Origin: Olavius algarvensis associated proteobacterium Delta 3 | Lineage (GTDB): Bacteria > Desulfobacterota > Desulfobacteria > Desulfobacterales > CAFBRK01 | Reading direction: 5' to 3' | Length of the DNA stretch: 64,000 bases | NCBI GenBank assembly: GCA_903231505.1 | Contig: CAFBRK010000255.1 | Coordinates: 1-64,000, forward strand | In this document: positions 52,993 through 60,842 of the stretch, piece by piece | Numbering within the stretch: position 1 is the first letter of the stretch | Layout of the letters: each line of letters opens with the position of its first letter | Made by a program: the position numbers and the translations under genes | The notes under the pieces: generated by a model | Seen by the model: the letters and a program-made list of their open reading frames with translations, nothing else | Told to the model about the DNA's origin: nothing | The model's database searches: none

Positions 52993-53628
52993 ATGAAATA
53001 TCTGATTTTAGTCCTTCTCTGGGTGTTCTGGTGCGCGCTGCACAGCCTTCTCATCAGCACGCCGATAACCGGATACCTGAAACGGCGTTCTCGGGAAGGC
53101 TATCGCTATTACCGCCTCACATTCAATATTGTTTCCGTGATCACCCTTGTTCCGGTGGTCCTGTATTCCATGTCCATCTCGGGTCCACCGATCGTCCGGT
53201 ATGAAGGTGCGGGCCGAATCTACCAGGTGCTGCTATTTTTAATCGCGCACGTGTTCTTTATCGCCGGTGCCAAAGTTTACGACATTCCCCAATTCCTGGG
53301 CTTCCGCCAGACCCGACACGACAATACCTGCAGCGTGCTGACCGAAGATTGTTCACTGGATACGTCCGGGATTCTCGGCGTTGTCCGGCATCCCTGGTAC
53401 ACCGGAGGGATGATCATTATCTGGGCCAGAAACCTGGACATGGCAGGCCTTGTGACCAACCTGGTCCTCACCCTCTATTTTTTAATCGGGACCTACCTGG
53501 AGGAGAGAAAACTGGTGGCCCAGTTCGGGCAGGAATACACGGATTATCAGCAGCGGGTGTCGATGTTTATACCGCTGAAATGGACATCCAAGGCATTCCG
53601 CGGCATTTTCTCAGGCAAGAAACCTTAG
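52993..53628 (+). CDS. Membrane methyltransferase-like protein (isoprenylcysteine carboxyl methyltransferase/NnrU superfamily)
   Basis: 211 residues with about five or six membrane helices (YLILVLLWVFWCALHSLLIS, FNIVSVITLVPVVLYSMSIS, YQVLLFLIAHVFFIAGAKVY, LDMAGLVTNLVLTLYFLIGT). The C-terminal hallmark of the PEMT/ICMT superfamily is present: LGVVRHPWYTGGMIIIWARN (RHPxYxG), EERKLVAQFGQEYTDYQQRV and MFIPLKW. The Arg-His and Glu-Glu pairs bind SAM in this fold. It could methylate a lipid or a prenylated or thiol compound; NnrU-like proteins are the alternative. No clear ribosome-binding site precedes the ATG. It is not linked to neighbours. Confidence 0.72.
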   Translation: MKYLILVLLWVFWCALHSLLISTPITGYLKRRSREGYRYYRLTFNIVSVITLVPVVLYSMSISGPPIVRYEGAGRIYQVLLFLIAHVFFIAGAKVYDIPQFLGFRQTRHDNTCSVLTEDCSLDTSGILGVVRHPWYTGGMIIIWARNLDMAGLVTNLVLTLYFLIGTYLEERKLVAQFGQEYTDYQQRVSMFIPLKWTSKAFRGIFSGKKP

Positions 53629-53746
53629 GAGCTAAGAATTGGTATAAGGGTTTGCCGGTTAGCCCGTTCGCCGGTTTGCCGGTTTGGTGGTTTGGTGGAT
53701 GGGAGAGTCTTGGAATTCGATCTTTGAGCGGTATCGCAGCCTTTCA

Positions 53747-53767
53747 TAAAATCGCTGCGCGATTTTA
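53747..53767 (-). terminator. Hairpin at the smpB 3' end (hairpin family G)
   Basis: TAAAATCGC and GCGATTTTA form a perfect 9-bp stem around TGC, overlapping the smpB stop codon. The same type of hairpin, TAAAATCGT-TCC-ACGATTTTA, lies at 60808-60828. It may serve as terminator or be a dispersed hairpin. Confidence 0.45.
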
Positions 53768-54229
53768 TTCTTCCTTTCCTTTTTTGATTCTATCCAACTC
53801 CCGCTTCTGATCCTTTTGGCGAATCGCTTCCCGCTTGTCATGCTTTCGCTTTCCCCTGGCCAATGCCAGGGTAATTTTTACCTTGCCCCTCTTGAAATAC
53901 ACTTTCAGCGGAACCAGGGCGTAGCCCTTCTCATTGACCTTTCCATAGAGGCGTTTTATCTCGTACTTGTGCAGGAGCAGTTTCCGTGGCCGAAGCGGAT
54001 CGTGATTCCCGTGGTGGGCAAAGGGATACTGGCCGATGTGCATTTGATAGACATAAACTTCGCCCTGGTGGATCCTTCCGTAGGCGTCTTTCAGGTTGGC
54101 CCTTCCCATGCGGAGGGACTTGACCTCCGTTCCCAGCAGCGAAATCCCGGCTTCGAATTCATCCTCGATAAAATATTCGTGCCGGGCTTTACGGTTTACC
54201 GTGACAATTTTAATGTGGCTCTCGTTCAA
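53765..54229 (-). CDS. smpB: SsrA-binding protein SmpB
   Basis: 154 residues, the tmRNA partner in trans-translation. All family marks are present: VTVNRKARHEYFIEDEFEAG, ISLLGTEVKSLRMGRANLKD, YVYQMHIGQYPFAHHGNHDP, RKLLLHKYEIKRLYGKVNEK, GYALVPLKVYFKRGKVKITL, and the basic C-terminal tail GKRKHDKREAIRQKDQKREL that enters the decoding site. The start overlaps the ptsI stop by ATGA, so it is translated with the PTS genes, an unusual partnership. No ssrA gene was recognised in the window. Confidence 0.95.
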   Translation of the reverse strand: MNESHIKIVTVNRKARHEYFIEDEFEAGISLLGTEVKSLRMGRANLKDAYGRIHQGEVYVYQMHIGQYPFAHHGNHDPLRPRKLLLHKYEIKRLYGKVNEKGYALVPLKVYFKRGKVKITLALARGKRKHDKREAIRQKDQKRELDRIKKGKEE

Positions 54230-56028
54230 GGCTGGTCATTCCAAAACAGGCTCTCTGAAAAGATACCGGCGTAGGTGTCCTCCAGCAGCCGGGAAACCCC
54301 GTCAACGGTGGATTGCTTCAGTATCTCTGCCAAGAAATCCTTGGATCCCGCCACCTTCAGTGAACGGATCATGCGCTTCACCTCCGGAATCGACTGGGGA
54401 TTCATGCTGAGCTCATCCATGCCGATGCCGAGCAGGATGGGCAAATGAACCGGTTCGGCCGCCATCTCACCGCACATAAAGATGGGAATCTGTTTTTCTC
54501 CGGCCACGTCGGCCACCTGCTTGACCATGCGGATGATTGCCGGATGAAGCGGGTTGAAATATTGGGCCACCTCCTGGTCGGTTCGGTCTATGGCCAGTGA
54601 ATACTGGATCAGGTCGTTGGTGCCGATGCTGAAAAAGTCGGACTCTTCGGCCAGCTGGTCTGCCAGGATCACCGCCGAAGGGACTTCGATCATGATCCCC
54701 ACATCGATATCCCGGTTATAGGGAATTCCGTCCTTGTCAAGACTTTCGGCCGCGTTATCCAGGGACATTTTGGCCTCCCGGATCTCTTTGCATCCGGAAA
54801 TCATGGGGAACAAAATACGCACATTTCCGTAAACGGCCGCCCGGAGGATCGCCCGAAGCTGGGTCCTAAAAATATCCGGTCGTTTCAGGCAGTAGCGGAT
54901 GGCCCGTAAACTGAGGGCCGGGTTGGCTTGATCCGGCTGGGACTCGTAGCCGATGGCTTTGTCGCCGTTGATGTCCAATGTACGGATAGTGACCGGACGC
55001 GTTCCCATAACTTCCACCACGTCCTGGTATTTCTCAAAAAGCTCGTCCTCGGTGGGGTGCTGGCGGCGACGGACATAATCAAACTCCGTGCGGTACAGGC
55101 CGATCCCCTCCCCGCCGTTGTCCAACACCGAGACCACCTCCTCGGGCAGTTCGATGTTTCCCATGACCCGAAGCTGAACACCGTCCCGGGTTATGGCCGG
55201 CAGTGCACTGTCCCGGGTGACCACGGCCCGGTATTGCACAAAGCGGACCTGGCGTTCCTGGTACGCGACCAGGGTCTCTTCGGTCGGGCTGAGAATGACC
55301 CGCCCCTGGGTGCCGTCCACAATGATAATGTCATCGTTTTGAATCAGTTTCGTGCCATGGGTGACCCCTAAAACAGCCGGAATTTCCAGGGTCCGGGCAA
55401 TGATACTGGTATGGGACGCCTTTCCGCCGCGATCGGTGACAAACCCCATAATCCGCTCAAGCTGGATCTGGCTGGCGTCCGCTGGTGACAGATCGTTGGC
55501 GACCAGGATGACACGCTTGTTGATGTGGCGAATGTCCACGTTGCCGGCGCCCACAAGGTTTCTCATGATGCGGTCCGACACATGCAATACATCCTCGGCC
55601 CGTTCTTTCAGGTAGGTGTCATCCATCCCCCGGAACATGGCTTTGAGTCGGCCGACAACCATTTTCAATGCCCATTCGGCATTGACCTGGTCCCTCTCGA
55701 TGGTGTCGATGGCCCTGTTGTAGAGCATCTTATCTTTGAGAAGCACCACATGGGTTTCCAGGATACTGGCCTGATCCTGGAAATCCTCGGGCATGTTCTC
55801 GATGATCGCCTGCAGCTCGTCTTTTGCCTTCTTCACTGCAGTTTTGAACCGTTTTTTTTCCTTGGCCAATTCGTTTTTGCCAAGATAGTAGCGTTCGACG
55901 ATGTCGACACCCTCCTTGTCGACAAGGTAGGCTTTTCCGATGCAGATACCGGGTGATCCGCCGATACCCTCCAGGATTATTTCCCGTGCCCCCGGGTTCG
56001 GTTCTATGTTGGGTTTCGCTAAGTTCAT
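54226..56028 (-). CDS. ptsI: PTS enzyme I (phosphoenolpyruvate-protein phosphotransferase)
   Basis: 600 residues. It takes phosphate from PEP and passes it to HPr. The phospho-histidine is His206 in DRGGKASHTSIIARTLEIPA. N-terminal HPr-binding helices span about 50-150. The PEP-binding barrel follows with GIGLYRTEFDYVRRR, TIRTLDINGDKAIGY, FPMISGCKEIREAK, VGIMIEVPSAVILADQLAEE, FFSIGTNDLIQYSLAIDRTD and the catalytic Cys in IPIFMCGEMAAEP. Length is normal. ptsH is four bases upstream and smpB overlaps downstream. No EII sugar permease or EIIA is present nearby, so the system may be regulatory (as in many Desulfobacterota) rather than for sugar import. Confidence 0.95.
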   Translation of the reverse strand: MNLAKPNIEPNPGAREIILEGIGGSPGICIGKAYLVDKEGVDIVERYYLGKNELAKEKKRFKTAVKKAKDELQAIIENMPEDFQDQASILETHVVLLKDKMLYNRAIDTIERDQVNAEWALKMVVGRLKAMFRGMDDTYLKERAEDVLHVSDRIMRNLVGAGNVDIRHINKRVILVANDLSPADASQIQLERIMGFVTDRGGKASHTSIIARTLEIPAVLGVTHGTKLIQNDDIIIVDGTQGRVILSPTEETLVAYQERQVRFVQYRAVVTRDSALPAITRDGVQLRVMGNIELPEEVVSVLDNGGEGIGLYRTEFDYVRRRQHPTEDELFEKYQDVVEVMGTRPVTIRTLDINGDKAIGYESQPDQANPALSLRAIRYCLKRPDIFRTQLRAILRAAVYGNVRILFPMISGCKEIREAKMSLDNAAESLDKDGIPYNRDIDVGIMIEVPSAVILADQLAEESDFFSIGTNDLIQYSLAIDRTDQEVAQYFNPLHPAIIRMVKQVADVAGEKQIPIFMCGEMAAEPVHLPILLGIGMDELSMNPQSIPEVKRMIRSLKVAGSKDFLAEILKQSTVDGVSRLLEDTYAGIFSESLFWNDQP

Positions 56029-56031
56029 GGC

Positions 56032-56313
56032 TTAACACAGCTCGTCTTCATTGAAACCGTTTTCGGCTAATTTGGCAATGTCCTCAAGCACGTTCAGATC
56101 TGATTTTTTTTCGATCTTGACAGTGATTATCGAGCCTTTGGGGCAAGCCAGCGTGAGGATGTCGATAACGCTCGAGGCGTCGGCCTGCTCATCTCCCTTG
56201 ATGATCCAGACCCGGGCAGAAGCCTTCTGCGCGAGGCCGGCCAGCTTCGCGGCAGCCCGGGCGTGAAGTCCCAATTCATTGACAATTTCAATTTCCCTGA
56301 GCAATTCATCCAT
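56032..56313 (-). CDS. ptsH: HPr phosphocarrier protein
   Basis: 93 residues from the ATG at 56313; a TTG at 56340 would add nine non-conserved residues. The phospho-His is His17 in VNELGLHARAAAKLAGLAQK. The regulatory Ser region is QADASSVIDILTLACPKGSI, so a serine for an HPr kinase is available, and KSDLNVLEDIAKLAENGFNE is the last helix. It is slightly longer than typical HPr (about 85-88). It starts the unit ptsH-ptsI-smpB. Upstream is an A/T-rich gap shared with the divergent selenoprotein gene. Confidence 0.9.
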   Translation of the reverse strand: MDELLREIEIVNELGLHARAAAKLAGLAQKASARVWIIKGDEQADASSVIDILTLACPKGSIITVKIEKKSDLNVLEDIAKLAENGFNEDELC

Positions 56314-56567
56314 CAAGTTGTCTACCCGAACATCGCACAACCCGTTTCCGCGAATGGCGTCTGAAACAATTACGCAATGGTCAGGCCAGAAAGATTACCA
56401 AATAAAAGTGAAAATTTCTAACAACACTGCCTGGGGTTGTCAAATGGGAAATCATTGACAGATGGATACCCCAGCTGATAGATATGTGCGGCGAAACTTT
56501 TGTATCTAATTGATTTTATAATAATTTTTAACTTTTATCGCTTTTTGCGCCAAAAGAAGCCTCGAAG

Positions 56568-56786
56568 ATGACGAATCCGATCGTGATATACGGCAGGGAT
56601 GCCTGACCGTTTACGCGGGCCGCTCGGGAAGCGTACCGGAACCAGGGGATCGACGTTACCTACGTTAATGTGGTGAAAGATCCGGCCAAACTCGATGATA
56701 TGCTCAAACTTTCGGGGGGCTATCGAAAAGTGCCGGTCATCGTGGATGGTGAAACGGTGACGGTCGGTTTTGAGGGGAAGGCGTGA
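56568..56786 (+). CDS. Glutaredoxin-like selenoprotein (UXX-star type) with in-frame TGA at 56604
   Basis: Reading through one TGA gives 72 residues: MTNPIVIYGRDA-Sec-PFTRAAREAY, then RNQGIDVTYVNVVKDPAKLD, DMLKLSGGYRKVPVIVDGET and VTVGFEGKA, ending at TGA 56784-56786. The Sec13 sits exactly where glutaredoxins have the first Cys of CPxC/T, after a beta strand and before a helix. The downstream PVIVDG cis-proline motif and GGYRKVPVIV stretch fit the UXX-star family of short redox selenoproteins. A candidate SECIS hairpin starts right after the TGA. A -35-like TTGACA is at 56455. A conventional gene caller would miss it. The alternative, a Cys-to-stop mutation in a pseudogene, is less likely because the frame is otherwise clean. 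Confidence 0.8.
56607..56639 (+). promoter_or_regulatory. Candidate bacterial SECIS element
   Basis: Directly after the in-frame TGA, CCG (56607-56609) can pair with CGG (56637-56639), and TACGC (56612-56616) with GCGTA (56631-56635), leaving an apical region GGGCCGCTCGGGAA. Position and size suit a SelB-binding hairpin; exact folding is not computed. Confidence 0.45.
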
Positions 56787-56828
56787 AGTGTTTAAAAAAT
56801 GGCAGGATGCCATTTTTTAAACACTTCA
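56784..56828 (+). terminator. Long perfect hairpin overlapping the selenoprotein stop
   Basis: GAAGTGTTTAAAAAATGGCA (56785-56804) pairs perfectly with its reverse complement at 56808-56827 around the loop GGA. The stem includes part of the stop codon. Right-hand T-rich stretch TTTTTT lies within the stem, so it may end transcripts in both directions. Confidence 0.65.
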
Positions 56829-56829
56829 T

Positions 56830-56931
56830 ACTGGGTATTAGGTATTAGGTATTCGCTGCTAACCACATGGTCGACTCATGAAATCCAGTTACCAATACCC
56901 AATGCCCAATACCCAATACCCAATCAGCGGA
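56830..56931. repeat. Inverted TATTGGGTATTGGG-type short repeats
   Basis: GGGTATTAGGTATTAGGTAT on one side and ACCAATACCCAATGCCCAAT, then ACCCAATACCCAAT on the other are complementary short-period repeats between the selenoprotein terminator and the LOG gene. Confidence 0.55.
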
Positions 56932-56938
56932 GCGGATT

Positions 56939-57589
56939 ATGGAACGGCAATATCTGATCGATGATATCCGGCTGGGGGAGTCCTGGCGTCTGTTTAAAAT
57001 CATGGGAGAGTTTGTCGACGGTGTGGAAGCACTGCACGACATCGGGCCGGCGGTCAGCATATTCGGATCGGCCCGCAGCAGACCGGATGATCCCGTCTAT
57101 CAGAAAGCCGAGAAGATTGCCGCCCTGTTTGCCAAGAACGATTTTGCCGTCATCACCGGCGGCGGCGGTGGCGTGATGGAAGCCGCAAACAAAGGGGCCG
57201 CCGGCGAGGGGGGTACGTCCGTCGGGTTGAACATATCACTGCCCTTCGAACAGCAGCCGAATCCCTATGCCAATGTGGAGCTTGAATTCAATTATTTTTT
57301 CATCCGAAAAGTGATGTTCGTCAAATACGCACAGGCGTACATCGGCCTGCCCGGTGGATTCGGTACACTCGACGAGGTGTTCGAATCGCTCACCCTTGTC
57401 CAAACCCGGCGCATCAAGCCCCTGCCGATTATTCTTGTGGACTCCGATTTCTGGGGCGGCCTTAAAGACTGGATTCTCGAAAAACTTCTGGATACGGGAC
57501 GCATTTCTCCCGAGGATATCGACATCTTTCAGATCATGGACGATCCGGAGGAGATCGTCAAAACCGTCAAAAAAACCGTTATCGTCTGA
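56939..57589 (+). CDS. LOG family protein (cytokinin riboside 5'-monophosphate phosphoribohydrolase-like)
   Basis: 216 residues. The Rossmann-like fold carries both LOG signatures: AVITGGGGGVMEAANKGAAG and AYIGLPGGFGTLDEVFESLT (PGGxGTxxE). VSIFGSARSRPDDPVYQKAE is the first strand and IILVDSDFWGGLKDWILEKL the later helix. LOG proteins cleave nucleotide 5'-monophosphates to the base and ribose phosphate; in bacteria without cytokinin roles they are probably general nucleotide hydrolases. GGAG lies before the ATG. It follows the selenoprotein on the same strand but beyond a terminator, so it is probably separately transcribed. Confidence 0.88.
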   Translation: MERQYLIDDIRLGESWRLFKIMGEFVDGVEALHDIGPAVSIFGSARSRPDDPVYQKAEKIAALFAKNDFAVITGGGGGVMEAANKGAAGEGGTSVGLNISLPFEQQPNPYANVELEFNYFFIRKVMFVKYAQAYIGLPGGFGTLDEVFESLTLVQTRRIKPLPIILVDSDFWGGLKDWILEKLLDTGRISPEDIDIFQIMDDPEEIVKTVKKTVIV

Positions 57590-57728
57590 GCGGCCGACCG
57601 GTGTAACGATCCATCCCCAGACCGTATCGGAACATTTCGGGGAACACTCCGAATGGACCATCCTTTACCGGCGTGGCGGCAATCGTCCTGGATTCACGAT
57701 CTTCGGCAGTTTTAGGGCTAAAAAACAA

Positions 57729-57756
57729 TTGACTTTTCTGGTCGCATAGCTATAAT
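57729..57756 (+). promoter_or_regulatory. Sigma70-type promoter for the liv-like operon
   Basis: TTGACT (57729-57734), 16 bases, TATAAT (57751-57756), a near-consensus pair. It lies 275 bases upstream of livG, giving a long leader that includes a terminator-like hairpin. Confidence 0.6.
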
Positions 57757-57790
57757 GTGACTACATTTGAGATTTCGTCGTGATTCCCAT

Positions 57791-57825
57791 ATTTTATTGC
57801 CGGTGGGCGGTAAAATATTTTTTTT
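57791..57825 (+). terminator. Terminator-like hairpin in the liv leader
   Basis: ATTTTA..CCG and CGGTAAAAT can pair around GTGGG, followed by eight T (57818-57825). It lies just downstream of the promoter at 57729, so it may be an attenuator, or it may end readthrough from the LOG gene. Confidence 0.4.
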
Positions 57826-58030
57826 CCCAACGTGAATAAATGCGAACAATTTTGTACATCCCTTGCCATAAACTGAACGCCCTTCATTTTCCGAAGTGTC
57901 GACTAACTATCTTATATCTTTTCATATTCTATTTATCGGTGCTTCGAGATGTTGTCTTTTCCGATCCACCTGGGAGACCGGCACTATCTGCGAAAGGGGA
58001 CTATAGGATTTGATTGTCAAAAAAGAGATC

Positions 58031-58831
58031 ATGGCGGGTGACATCCTCCTGGAACTGGAAGATGTGCACATGTATTTCGGAAAGGTGGCAGCCCTTGCCG
58101 GAGTCAGCCTGAAAATCCGAAAGGGGGAAATCCATTCGGTGATCGGTCCCAACGGGGCCGGTAAAACGGTCATGATGAATTGTATCAACGGCCTATACAA
58201 ACCCCAGCAGGGGATTGTCCTGTACAAAGGGGACCGGATCAATCACCTCAAGCCTCACGAGCGGGCACGGATGGGTATGGCCCGAACGTTTCAGAAAGTC
58301 GAGGTGTTCGGCGGGATGACGGTCATGGACAACATTCGGCTCGGGCGGCACAATCATTACCGCTCCGGCATTTTCAGTGGTGCTGTGTACATCGGCAAAG
58401 CCAAGCGGGAGGAACTCGAGCATCGCCAGTTCATCGAAGAAGAGATCATCGACCTTCTTGAAATCGAACACATCCGCGACAAACCGGTGGGCATGCTTCC
58501 CTATGGCCTTCAAAAACGGGTCGAACTGGGACGTGCACTTGCCCTAGAGCCTGAACTGCTCATTCTCGACGAGCCGCTGGCCGGTCTGAACCTCGAAGAG
58601 GTTGAGGACATGGCCCGTTTTATTATCGACGTCAACGAGGAACCGCGCTGGCAGGTCACCTGTCTCCTGGTGGAGCACGACATGGGCGTTGTCATGGATC
58701 TGTCCGACCGTGTGTTCGTGCTCAACTTTGGGAACATGATCATGGACGGCACTCCCGATGACGTGCAACAGAATCCCGAGGTCATCAAAGCATATCTGGG
58801 TGAAGAGGACCTGTATGCCACACGAAAGTAA
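58031..58831 (+). CDS. Branched-chain-type ABC transporter ATP-binding protein (LivG-like)
   Basis: 266 residues from the ATG at 58031; a TTG at 58010 is an alternative. Walker A is IGPNGAGKTVMMNCINGLYK, the LivG-specific insert GMARTFQKVEVFGGMTVMDN follows, the signature is MLPYGLQKRVELGRALALEP (GLQKR replacing LSGGQQ), Walker B is LLILDEPLAGLNLEEVEDMA, and the switch His is in LLVEHDMGVVMDL. It energises uptake of branched-chain amino acids or, in this operon type, possibly other carboxylates. It overlaps the next gene by 14 bases. No LivF-type second ATPase is seen before the window ends; it may lie further on. Confidence 0.87.
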   Translation: MAGDILLELEDVHMYFGKVAALAGVSLKIRKGEIHSVIGPNGAGKTVMMNCINGLYKPQQGIVLYKGDRINHLKPHERARMGMARTFQKVEVFGGMTVMDNIRLGRHNHYRSGIFSGAVYIGKAKREELEHRQFIEEEIIDLLEIEHIRDKPVGMLPYGLQKRVELGRALALEPELLILDEPLAGLNLEEVEDMARFIIDVNEEPRWQVTCLLVEHDMGVVMDLSDRVFVLNFGNMIMDGTPDDVQQNPEVIKAYLGEEDLYATRK

Positions 58832-60755
58832 TCATGCTGCGGACGGCCTTGACATCCCCGCAGACCTGACCATTCCGAAGCTGTTTTATCAGAAGTCCCA
58901 GGAGTACGGGAAAGACCGGGTGGCCATGCGTGAGAAGGAGTTCGGCATCTGGCGGCCGATCTCCTGGCAAGAGTACCTGGACAACGTCAAATACCTGACG
59001 CTGGGCCTGATCCGGCTCGGTTTGGTCAAAGGCGACAAAATTTCCATCATCGGAGACAACCGGCCCGAAGGCCTCTGGGCTGAAATGGCCGCACTCTGCT
59101 CCGGGGGTGTCGCCGTCTGGCTGTTCCAGGATTGCCTCATCGATGAAGTCCGCTATATCATCGATCATTCCGATACCCGTTTTCTGTTCGGAGAAGGTCA
59201 GGAAGAGGTGGACAAGGCGCTGTCCATTTTCGACGAGTGCCCGAAGCTGGAAAAGATCATCTGGGACGACCCCAAGGGGCTTCGCCACTATGATCAGGAT
59301 TGTCTGATCAGCATGGAGGAAGTTATAGCCCTCGGGCGGGAAGAGGAAAAGGAACACCCGGGTCGCTTCGAGGAGCTGGTGAACCAGGGCACCGGCAGCG
59401 ATGTGGCCCTGCTGTTTTATACCTCCGGCACCACATCTCTCCCAAAAGGGGCGCTGCTCTCCCATCACAACATGCTGACCATGGGGAAACACCTGATGAC
59501 GGTCGATCCCTGTTACGACGGAGATGACTATGTCTCCTACCTGCCCTTTGCCTGGATCGGGGAACAGATGATGTCCATATCCTGCGGGCTTCAGATCGGA
59601 TATACCATCAACTTTCCGGAAGAACCGGATACCGCCCAGCATAATATCCGTGAAATCGGCCCCCATGTCATGTTTGCGCCGCCCCGGATGTACGAGCAGA
59701 TGACCCGGACGGTGCAGGTCAAATACCTGGACGCCGGATGGCTCAAGCGCAAGTTATATGAATTCGCCAACTGGATCGGATACAAGGTCGCCAACCTGAA
59801 GTTCGATAAAAAGCCGACCCCCATCCACTTGAAGCTGCTTCACGGGTTCGCCTACGCGACGGTACACCAGAAAGTCAAAGACCACCTGGGGCTTTCCCGT
59901 GTGCGGCACGCCTACACCGGGGGGGCGGCCATGGGACCGGACCACTTCCGGTTTTTTCACGCCCTGGGTGTCAATCTCAAGCAGATCTACGGCCAGACCG
60001 AAGTTGCCGGTATTTCCGTGGTTCACAGGGACGGCGATATCAAGTTCGATACGGTGGGCCACCCGATTCCGGGCACCGAAATCCAAATCACGGAAGACGG
60101 GGAGATCATCACCAAAAGCCCCTCGGTGTTTCTCGGGTACTACAAAAACCCGGAGGCCACCGAAGAGGCCCTCCGGAAGGGATGGCTTCACTCAGACGAC
60201 AAGGGTTTTATCGATGACGACGGGCACCTGGTGGTGTTCGACCGCACCAAGGATGTCTTCACCCTGCGGGACGGGAGACCATTTTCCCCCCAATATCTCG
60301 AGACCCGGCTCAAGTTCAGCCCCTATGTCAAGGATTCCTGGGTCATCGGAGACAAGCGGGACTACGTGACCGCGGTCCTGTGCATCGATTATGCCGTGGT
60401 CGGCAATTGGGCGGACCAAAAGAAGCTCACCTATACCAGCTACACGGAATTGTCCCAGAAACCGGAAGTCTACGAGCTGGTCGAGCAGCAGATCCGACAG
60501 GCCAACCAGGACCTGCCGGAATCCGCACGAGTGTTCAAATTCATCAACCTCTATAAAGAGCTGGATGCGGATGACGACGAACTGACCCGTACCCGTAAGC
60601 TTCGGCGGGCGTTTGTCGAAAAGCGCTACGAGGATATTATCAATGCCCTTTACGGGGATGTGGATACGGTCCATATCGACACCGTCATTAAATACGAGGA
60701 CGGGCGGGAAGCCCACATCAAGACCGATCTTCAGATCACGACGTTGACAGAATAA
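58818..60755 (+). CDS. AMP-dependent acyl-CoA synthetase (long-chain type) inside the liv operon
   Basis: 645 residues from the ATG at 58818 behind GAGGA. An adenylate-forming enzyme: the P-loop-like motif is LLFYTSGTTSLPKGALLSHH, followed by LPFAWIGEQMMSISCGLQIG, YTGGAAMGPDHFRFFHALGV, IYGQTEVAGISVVHRDGD, and the hinge region WLHSDDKGFIDDDGHLVVFD. It would activate a fatty or aromatic acid to its CoA thioester. The FadD15-like layout has a cap domain and DRTKDVFTLRDGRPFSPQYL. The 14-base overlap with livG and its place ahead of livH show that the transported compound is probably a carboxylate ligated to CoA on entry. Operons of this form are common in Desulfobacterota. Confidence 0.87.
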   Translation, partial: PHESNHAADGLDIPADLTIPKLFYQKSQEYGKDRVAMREKEFGIWRPISWQEYLDNVKYLTLGLIRLGLVKGDKISIIGDNRPEGLWAEMAALCSGGVAVWLFQDCLIDEVRYIIDHSDTRFLFGEGQEEVDKALSIFDECPKLEKIIWDDPKGLRHYDQDCLISMEEVIALGREEEKEHPGRFEELVNQGTGSDVALLFYTSGTTSLPKGALLSHHNMLTMGKHLMTVDPCYDGDDYVSYLPFAWIGEQMMSISCGLQIGYTINFPEEPDTAQHNIREIGPHVMFAPPRMYEQMTRTVQVKYLDAGWLKRKLYEFANWIGYKVANLKFDKKPTPIHLKLLHGFAYATVHQKVKDHLGLSRVRHAYTGGAAMGPDHFRFFHALGVNLKQIYGQTEVAGISVVHRDGDIKFDTVGHPIPGTEIQITEDGEIITKSPSVFLGYYKNPEATEEALRKGWLHSDDKGFIDDDGHLVVFDRTKDVFTLRDGRPFSPQYLETRLKFSPYVKDSWVIGDKRDYVTAVLCIDYAVVGNWADQKKLTYTSYTELSQKPEVYELVEQQIRQANQDLPESARVFKFINLYKELDADDDELTRTRKLRRAFVEKRYEDIINALYGDVDTVHIDTVIKYEDGREAHIKTDLQITTLTE

Positions 60756-60807
60756 GCCGGCGCCGCCCTCGGGCAGCGCGCCCTTTGAGCGACATCGTCG
60801 CGTTTCG

Positions 60808-60828
60808 TAAAATCGTTCCACGATTTTA
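60808..60828 (+). repeat. Hairpin family G between the ligase and livH
   Basis: TAAAATCGT-TCC-ACGATTTTA, a perfect 9-bp stem, 15 bases before livH and next to its AAGGAG. The same design occurs at the end of smpB (53747-53767). It could tune expression within the operon by processing or attenuation. Confidence 0.5.
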
Positions 60829-60842
60829 TAAGGAGACCCCGA

